The position numbers and the translations under genes are program-made. Below are positions 6,154 through 10,532 of a stretch of DNA of 10,532 nucleotides, one piece after another. Location: the NCBI GenBank assembly GCA_044867785.1, contig JBIOVM010000135.1, positions 1-10,532 on the forward strand. Reading direction: 5' to 3'. Each line of letters starts with the position of its first letter. The first letter of the stretch is position 1. Source of the DNA: DASRDR01 sp044867785. Lineage in GTDB: Bacteria > Methylomirabilota > Methylomirabilia > Rokubacteriales > DASRDR01. Below the pieces are notes generated by a model. The model did no database searches. It was not told the origin of the DNA and saw only the letters and a list, made by a program, of their open reading frames with translations.

Positions 6154-7346
6154 TGGAGCCCGCTCGCCTCAGCATCCTCTACGTCGGCTCGCTCCCCCCC
6201 CTTCGACACGGCCTCGCGATCATGTGGGGTCAGCTCCTCACCCGCCTCGCTGCGAGGGACCACCAGGTACGGGCCATCAGCCCGATGACGCACGAGGAAC
6301 GGCAACAGGGGGACGCGTTCGCGAATGACCATCCAAGAGTGCAGATGACGCGAGTGCTCGTTCCCTCCCATCCCGACCCCCACCGGGCCCCGGTCGCCTA
6401 CCGGCGAGACCTCGCCGCGGGGTTTCGTCGGGCCCTCGACGCGCAAGTGGCCGCCGCCCGTCCGGACGTGCTGTTCGTCGGCAACACGAGCATGGCCGAA
6501 TACATGGTCGACCTCACGGCAGCCCACCAGCTACCTTGCATCGTGGGGCTGGGCGGCCCCATCGCCTTGCGGATCCTCGATGGGACTCTTCCCGAGGACC
6601 TGAGCCGCGGCGTTCTCTCCGGCCTTCGGCGGGCGGACTGCCTGGTGGGGGTCGCACCACACCTCGGGGGAGCCCTTCGCCAGCTGGGGCGCGATGACGT
6701 CTGCGTCATCGAGAACCCCGTCGACGCTGACCAGTTCGCCCCGAGGCCCAAGGACCCGGCGCTCATGGATGCGCTGAGGGTGACGACGGAGGACCTCGTC
6801 GTGGCGCATGCGTCGAAGCTCGCGCCCGAGAAACGCCCCCTGGACATCGTGCTCTCCGCCGAGCGCGCGCTCCGGGCCAACCCCCGGCTCCTCTACCTGA
6901 TCCTGGGCGATGGCCAGCTCCGCTCGGCGATGGAGGAGGCTTGTGCCCGGCATGGCGTGACCGAGCGCTTCCGCTTCGCAGGCTGGGTCGACCATGCGAC
7001 GATCCACCGCTACCTGAACCTGGCAGACGTGGTGGCGATGCCCTCCGAGCCACTGGAGGGCCGATCCAACGTGTACGTCGAGACTCAGGCGTGCGGCCGA
7101 GTGCTCCTCGCGAGCGATATCCCGGCCGCGCGCGAGGTCATCGTCGACGGCGAGACGGGGGTGCTCTTCCGGACGGGCGACGTCGGCCACCTCACGGCGA
7201 GGACCCTGGAGGTCGCTGGCGATCCGAGCCTGCGCGCGGCGATCGGCGTGCGCGCGCGGCAGGTCTCGGAAGGCCGGACCTTCGGCCCCGCCCTGGCGGC
7301 GTGGGAGCACGTCTTCCGGGAGGTCATCCGGCGGCATCGGCAGTGA
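6153..7346 (+). CDS. Glycosyltransferase, GT4-type GT-B fold, first of two tandem paralogues
   Basis: A 397-residue protein with no signal peptide or membrane segment, so expected in the cytosol or loosely at the membrane. It should transfer a sugar from a nucleotide-sugar donor with retention, as GT4-type enzymes do; donor and acceptor are unknown. The N-terminal Rossmann half opens LSILYVGSLPP (6-16), and IENPVDADQF (186-195) marks the inter-domain region. The donor-binding half has VVAHASKLAPEKRPLDIV (216-233) and LYLILGDG (247-254). The catalytic-region EX7E motif is E302 to E310, in PSEPLEGRSNVYVETQACG (297-315), followed by ASDIPAAREVIVDGETGVLF (320-339). The glycine pair usual after the first strand is H19-G20 here. 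Its ATG overlaps the permease stop by one base, behind a strong GGAGGT site. The next gene, 58 nt on, is its paralogue. Low A/T at third positions is less extreme than in the flanking minus-strand genes. Confidence 0.9.
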   Translation: MEPARLSILYVGSLPPLRHGLAIMWGQLLTRLAARDHQVRAISPMTHEERQQGDAFANDHPRVQMTRVLVPSHPDPHRAPVAYRRDLAAGFRRALDAQVAAARPDVLFVGNTSMAEYMVDLTAAHQLPCIVGLGGPIALRILDGTLPEDLSRGVLSGLRRADCLVGVAPHLGGALRQLGRDDVCVIENPVDADQFAPRPKDPALMDALRVTTEDLVVAHASKLAPEKRPLDIVLSAERALRANPRLLYLILGDGQLRSAMEEACARHGVTERFRFAGWVDHATIHRYLNLADVVAMPSEPLEGRSNVYVETQACGRVLLASDIPAAREVIVDGETGVLFRTGDVGHLTARTLEVAGDPSLRAAIGVRARQVSEGRTFGPALAAWEHVFREVIRRHRQ

Positions 7347-7404
7347 CCGAGGCAGCCGCCGTTCCCTCCCCCGGAACCCGCGCGACCTGGCTGAGAGACC
7401 TCCG

Positions 7405-8610
7405 ATGCCCATGAGCCCGGGCGGTCTCGCCATCCTCTATGTCGGCGCCCTGCCACCCGAATCCGGCGGGTCGCCGCACGTGGGCGGGCTGCTGGTTGCC
7501 GGTCTCGCCGAGCGCGGGCATCGAGTGCGGGCCATCAGCCCCATCACCGATGCAGCGCAGCAGGACGGCGATACGTTCGCGCGCGCTCACCCGCCGCTGC
7601 GGATCACACGCGTCGTGACCCCTGCCGCGCCCATGGACGATGCTCGGGCCGAGGACGCCTATCGGCGAGAGCAGGGCGTGCGTCTTCGCCACGCCGTAGT
7701 CAAGGAGATCGGCAGCGACCGTCCCGATGTTCTCGTCGCCAGCAACACCAGCATGGCCGTGCACGTCCCCGAGCTCCAGACCGCGTACGACGTACCGTGC
7801 GTCCTGATCGTCCACGGCCCCACGGTCCTCGGGATGGTCGCCGGGACCGTGCCCGCGGACCGCGATCTCCTCTCCGGCCTTCGGCGGACGTCCCGGTTGG
7901 TGGCGGTCGCGCCGCATCTCGCTCGAGCCCTTCGCCGGCTGGAGCTCGACGACAGCTGCGTTATCGAGAATCCCGTCGACCTGCGTCGGTTCGTCCCGCG
8001 GGCCAAAGACCCGGCTCTCATGGACGCGCTCGCGGTGACGCCGGCGGACGTTGTCGTTGCGCACGTCTCCCGCCTGGGGGCCGTCAAGCGTCCCTTGGAC
8101 ATCGTGTTCTCGGCCGAACGCGCGCTTCGGTCTAACCCTCGCTTGCTGTACCTCGTCCTGGGCGATGGTCCGCTGCGGGCCACCATGCAACAGGCCTGTG
8201 CACAGAGAGGTTTGACCCGACGCTTCCGCTTCGTCGCGCGGGTGGGCCACGAGGCGGTGCCCGCGTATCTCAACCTGGCCGACATGGTCGTGATGCCTTC
8301 CGAGTCAGAGGGTCAATGCCTCGTGTACCTCGAGACCCAGGCCTGTGGCCGCGTGCTCCTGGCGAGCGATATCCCAGCCGCCGCCGATGTCGTTATCGAC
8401 GGCGAAACGGGGCTGCTCTTCCGGAAGGGCGATGTCGCCCACCTCGCGGCGAGGACCCTGGACGCGGCGGCCGATCCGCGCCTGCGGGAGGCAATCGGCG
8501 CGCGGGCGCGCCAGGCCGCCGAGCCTCACGCGCTCGACAGGGTCCTGACCTCGTATGAGCTCCTCTTCCGGGATGTCATCGCACGCCGGGGAGGAGGCGG
8601 GGAACACTGA
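7405..8610 (+). CDS. Glycosyltransferase, GT4-type GT-B fold, second of two tandem paralogues
   Basis: A 401-residue soluble protein clearly homologous end to end with the preceding glycosyltransferase; by eye about half the residues match. Shared blocks include RAISP, SNTSMA/GNTSMA, LLSGLRR/VLSGLRR, CVIENPVD, KDPALMDAL, LLYL.LGDG and ETQACGRVLLASDIPAA. The N-terminal loop has the classical glycine pair (ILYVGALPPESGG, G21-G22). The EX7E motif is E302 to E310 in PSESEGQCLVYLETQACG (298-315), then DGETGLLFRKGDV. Donor and acceptor are unknown. ATG 7405 follows GAGAG (7393-7397) at about 7 nt; a second ATG at 7411 is also possible. It is the last gene of the plus-strand cluster and converges on the minus-strand permease gene. 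Third-position differences from its paralogue show an old duplication. Confidence 0.9.
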   Translation: MPMSPGGLAILYVGALPPESGGSPHVGGLLVAGLAERGHRVRAISPITDAAQQDGDTFARAHPPLRITRVVTPAAPMDDARAEDAYRREQGVRLRHAVVKEIGSDRPDVLVASNTSMAVHVPELQTAYDVPCVLIVHGPTVLGMVAGTVPADRDLLSGLRRTSRLVAVAPHLARALRRLELDDSCVIENPVDLRRFVPRAKDPALMDALAVTPADVVVAHVSRLGAVKRPLDIVFSAERALRSNPRLLYLVLGDGPLRATMQQACAQRGLTRRFRFVARVGHEAVPAYLNLADMVVMPSESEGQCLVYLETQACGRVLLASDIPAAADVVIDGETGLLFRKGDVAHLAARTLDAAADPRLREAIGARARQAAEPHALDRVLTSYELLFRDVIARRGGGGEH

Positions 8611-8695
8611 ACCGCTGTCTGTGATGCGCCTTTCCGAGATCCGCTCTTCTCCATGATCTTTCCGTCGCCGAAGGCCGCCCGCCCGAACCTCGGCA
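8611..8695. other. Convergent gap between glycosyltransferase and minus-strand permease
   Basis: Two transcription units meet in these 85 bases. I looked for a bidirectional terminator and found none: only a weak 5-bp repeat, AGATC (8637-8641) and GATCT (8655-8659), with a 13-base loop and no T-run. Termination may be Rho-dependent, or the two units may read into each other. Confidence 0.4.
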
Positions 8696-9547
8696 TCACT
8701 TCAGCCGGGGGTCGAGGACGTCCCGGAGCGCGTTCCCCAAGAGGTTCAGCCCGAGCACGGTGACCAGGATCGCGAGCCCGGGGAAGTTCACGAGCCACGG
8801 CGCGCGCTGGAGATAGACGCGCGCGCTCGTCAGGAGCGCGCCCCACTCGGGCAGCGGCGGCTGAGCGCCGAGCCCCAGGAACGAGAGCCCCGCCGAGACC
8901 AGCAGCGCCTCCGGGAACTGGAGCGTCGCCAGCACGATCAGCGTCGGGGCGACGTTCTGCAGGACGTGCCGGGTCGCCACCCGGAGCGGGGCCGCGCCGA
9001 GCGCCCGCGCGGCCAGGACGAACTCGCTCGTCCGCAGCGAGAGGACGCTCGCCCGGACCACCCGCACGAAGACAGGCACGCGGCGGATCCCGATCGCGAT
9101 CATCGCGTTCTCGAGGCTCGGGCCGAGCGTGGCGACGATGGCGAGCGCGAGGAGGAACCCCGGGAACGCCAGCATCACGTCCACGAGCCCGCTGATCGCG
9201 AGGTCGATCTTGCGGCCCCCGAGCCCCGCGGCCAGGCCGAGGGCGGTGCCGATGAGCCCCCCGATGGCCACGCTGATCAGGCCCACGCGGAGGCTGATCC
9301 GGCTCCCGTGGATGATCCGGGCCAGGAGGTCACGGCCGAACTCGTCGGTGCCGAGCGGGTGTTGGGGCGACGGCGGGCGGAGCCGCTGGCCGATCGCCAT
9401 CCGGTAGGGATCGGCCGGATAGAGGGTGGGCCCGGCCACCGCCATCGCCAGCAGCAGCAGGGCGATCGTTCCACCGATCCGGCCCGACCACGAGACACCG
9501 AGGCGCCGGAGGGCCGACACCCAGCCCGGCCCGTGCTCCCGGTTCAC
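8696..9547 (-). CDS. ABC transporter permease, DppC/OppC type
   Basis: A 283-residue inner-membrane permease of an oligopeptide/dipeptide-type importer, separate from the plus-strand set. After a short basic N-terminus, the first helix spans about 24-43. GTDEFGRDLLARIIHGSRIS (66-85) is the DppC signature. The EAA loop is SEFVLAARALGAAPLRV (174-190) then TRHVLQN. SAGLSFLGLGAQPPLPEWG (218-236) and FPGLAILVTVLGLNLLGNA (255-273) close the domain, and the protein ends LRDVLDPRLK, the standard family end. The GTG start (9547-9545) overlaps the DppB-type stop (9546-9544) as GTGA. There is no clear Shine-Dalgarno site, so translation probably depends on coupling. The open frame continues upstream past the GTG through the neighbouring gene, but that is an out-of-frame artefact. 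No ATPase gene follows; the next gene is convergent. Confidence 0.93.
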   Translation of the reverse strand: MNREHGPGWVSALRRLGVSWSGRIGGTIALLLLAMAVAGPTLYPADPYRMAIGQRLRPPSPQHPLGTDEFGRDLLARIIHGSRISLRVGLISVAIGGLIGTALGLAAGLGGRKIDLAISGLVDVMLAFPGFLLALAIVATLGPSLENAMIAIGIRRVPVFVRVVRASVLSLRTSEFVLAARALGAAPLRVATRHVLQNVAPTLIVLATLQFPEALLVSAGLSFLGLGAQPPLPEWGALLTSARVYLQRAPWLVNFPGLAILVTVLGLNLLGNALRDVLDPRLK

Positions 9548-10467
9548 GCGGAGGCCGCTCGCGGATCGAGCCACCCGCCCAGGAGGTCGACGGCCGCGTT
9601 GATCACGACGTAGGTGACGGCGACGGTCACCACGACCCCCTGGATCAGCGGGAAGTCGCGCGTCTGGATCGCGATCACCGCCAGCTCCCCCACCCCGTGC
9701 CAGGCGAACACCACCTCGACGATGAACGCACCGGAGAGCATGAACCCGAACTGGAGCCCGATCACGGACAGCACGGGGGCGAGCGCGGCGCGGAGCGCGT
9801 GCTTCGCGACGACCAGGTGGCCGGGCAGCCCCTTCGCCCACGCGGTGCGGATGAAATCCTGGCCCAGCGTCTCGAGGAGGCTCGACCGGACGAGCCGGGC
9901 GATCGCCGCCGCCGACAGGATCCCCAGCGTGAAGGCCGGCAGGACGAGATGCCGCCAGGACTCGGCGCCCATGACCGGGAGGAGCCCCCAGCGCACGCTG
10001 ACCAGGCCGATGAGGAGGAGGCCGAGCCAGAAGGGCGGCATCGAGATGCCGACCACCGCCAGCGACGTCGCCACGGCGTCGAGGAGGCGCTCCCGCTGGA
10101 GCGCCGCCACGACCCCCAGGCCGAGGCCGATCGTGGTGGCGAGCGCCAGGCTGGCGACCGCGAGCAGCAGCGTGAGCGGGTAGCGATCCCGGAGGTCGTG
10201 GGCGACGGGCCGGTTGTTCTGGATCGAGCGGCCGAAGTCTCCCTGGACGAGGCGGCCCACGTACTCCGCGTACTGGACGGTCAGCGGGCGGTCCCACCCG
10301 AGCTCCCGGCGGACCCGCTCGATCGTCGCGCGGTCGGCGGACTGGCCCATGAACATGATCTCTACCGGGTCCCCCGGCACCAGGACCCGCATGGAGAAGA
10401 CGAGCAGCGTGATGACCGGGACGATCAGGAGGACGGTCAGCAGCCGGCGGACGACGAACGGCCCCAC
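9544..10467 (-). CDS. ABC transporter permease, DppB/OppB type
   Basis: A 307-residue inner-membrane permease that pairs with the overlapping DppC-type protein. Hydrophobic segments lie near residues 8-29, 98-122, 134-158, 176-192, 229-252 and 275-297. RVLVPGDPVEIM (27-38), the periplasmic RRELGWDRPLTVQYAEY run (53-69), RWGLLPVMG (159-167) and the EAA loop QDFIRTAWAKGLP (203-215) with KHALRAAL are all typical. It ends WLDPRAASA. GTG 10467 gives the normal family N-terminus, though no Shine-Dalgarno site is visible just upstream and no in-frame ATG fits better. The binding-protein gene usually found upstream of such a pair would lie beyond the right edge. The plus-strand DppB homologue is a clear but well-diverged paralogue, so this is an independent system and not a recent copy. 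Confidence 0.93.
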   Translation of the reverse strand: MGPFVVRRLLTVLLIVPVITLLVFSMRVLVPGDPVEIMFMGQSADRATIERVRRELGWDRPLTVQYAEYVGRLVQGDFGRSIQNNRPVAHDLRDRYPLTLLLAVASLALATTIGLGLGVVAALQRERLLDAVATSLAVVGISMPPFWLGLLLIGLVSVRWGLLPVMGAESWRHLVLPAFTLGILSAAAIARLVRSSLLETLGQDFIRTAWAKGLPGHLVVAKHALRAALAPVLSVIGLQFGFMLSGAFIVEVVFAWHGVGELAVIAIQTRDFPLIQGVVVTVAVTYVVINAAVDLLGGWLDPRAASA

Positions 10468-10532
10468 GGCGGGGTCAGGCCTTGACTGCCATACATTCCG
10501 CCCGGGAGGGAGCCAGGCTCGGCGATTGTATG
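10468..10532 (-). promoter_or_regulatory. Upstream region of the minus-strand permease pair, possible -10 box
   Basis: On the minus strand TACAAT (10530-10525) matches the sigma-70 -10 consensus at five of six bases and lies about 57 bases before the GTG at 10467. The matching -35 box would be outside the window, so the call is tentative. An 11-base symmetric GAGCC-A-GGCTC lies at 10510-10520, near where transcription would begin. No gene end is recognisable in these 65 bases. Confidence 0.25.

Noticed and set aside
7361..7377. GTTCC/GGAAC hairpin between the two glycosyltransferase genes as a terminator
   Set aside because: Only 5 bp of stem with a 7-base loop and no T-run, inside a 58-base gap of an apparent operon.
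8696..10297. A 533-codon minus-strand open frame spanning both right-hand permeases
   Set aside because: Only the last 283 codons are the DppC-type protein. The upstream part is an out-of-frame, Pro/Arg-rich reading of the DppB-type gene, and the GTGA junction gives a clear start.
1..10532. tRNA, rRNA, CRISPR array, insertion sequence or att site
   Set aside because: Scanned by eye on both strands. No cloverleaf, regularly spaced repeat array, transposase frame or terminal inverted repeats were seen.

Overview
The window is a GC-rich (about two thirds G+C or more), densely coded bacterial chromosome segment. Starts are ATG or GTG, several genes have Shine-Dalgarno sites, and transport genes overlap or nearly abut. 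Both substrate-binding proteins have plain Sec signal peptides without a lipobox cysteine. That suggests free periplasmic proteins and therefore a two-membrane bacterium rather than a high-GC Gram-positive. The many Opp/Dpp-type transport genes with very high G+C at third codon positions would fit an uncultured soil or sediment lineage (Rokubacteria-like or proteobacterial), but no phylogenetic marker is present, so this is only a guess.

Layout from left to right. (1) 1-263, minus: the first 87 codons of a family 5 (oligopeptide/dipeptide-type) ABC substrate-binding protein running off the left edge. (2) 264-510: a divergent intergenic region with a 7-bp inverted repeat. (3) 511-1890, plus: a type I sulfatase with an intact formylglycine motif and no signal peptide. 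(4) 1891-2645: 755 bases without a convincing gene, holding a perfect 17-bp palindrome and two copies of a short hairpin-forming word. (5) 2646-8610, plus: substrate-binding protein, DppB-type permease, DppC-type permease, then two tandem paralogous GT4-type glycosyltransferases. (6) 8611-8695: a short convergent gap. (7) 8696-10467, minus: a second DppB-DppC permease pair with a GTGA overlap. (8) 10468-10532: its upstream region, with a possible -10 box at the edge.

Parts of three separate Opp/Dpp-type importers are therefore visible, and no ATPase gene is present. In the plus-strand cluster the two glycosyltransferases sit where the ATPase genes often lie, and the first is translationally coupled to the DppC-type permease by a TGATG junction. 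That permease carries an unusual Gly/Arg-rich C-terminal tail of about 45 residues. The tail's coding sequence also contains a perfect 16-bp palindrome and the glycosyltransferase's Shine-Dalgarno site. The best candidate for something new is this importer-plus-glycosyltransferase cluster, which might link uptake of a solute to cytoplasmic glycosyl transfer. Small hand counts also suggest that it uses more A/T-ending codons than the genes on either side, so it may have a different history. The substrates of the sulfatase, transporters and glycosyltransferases cannot be read from the sequence.
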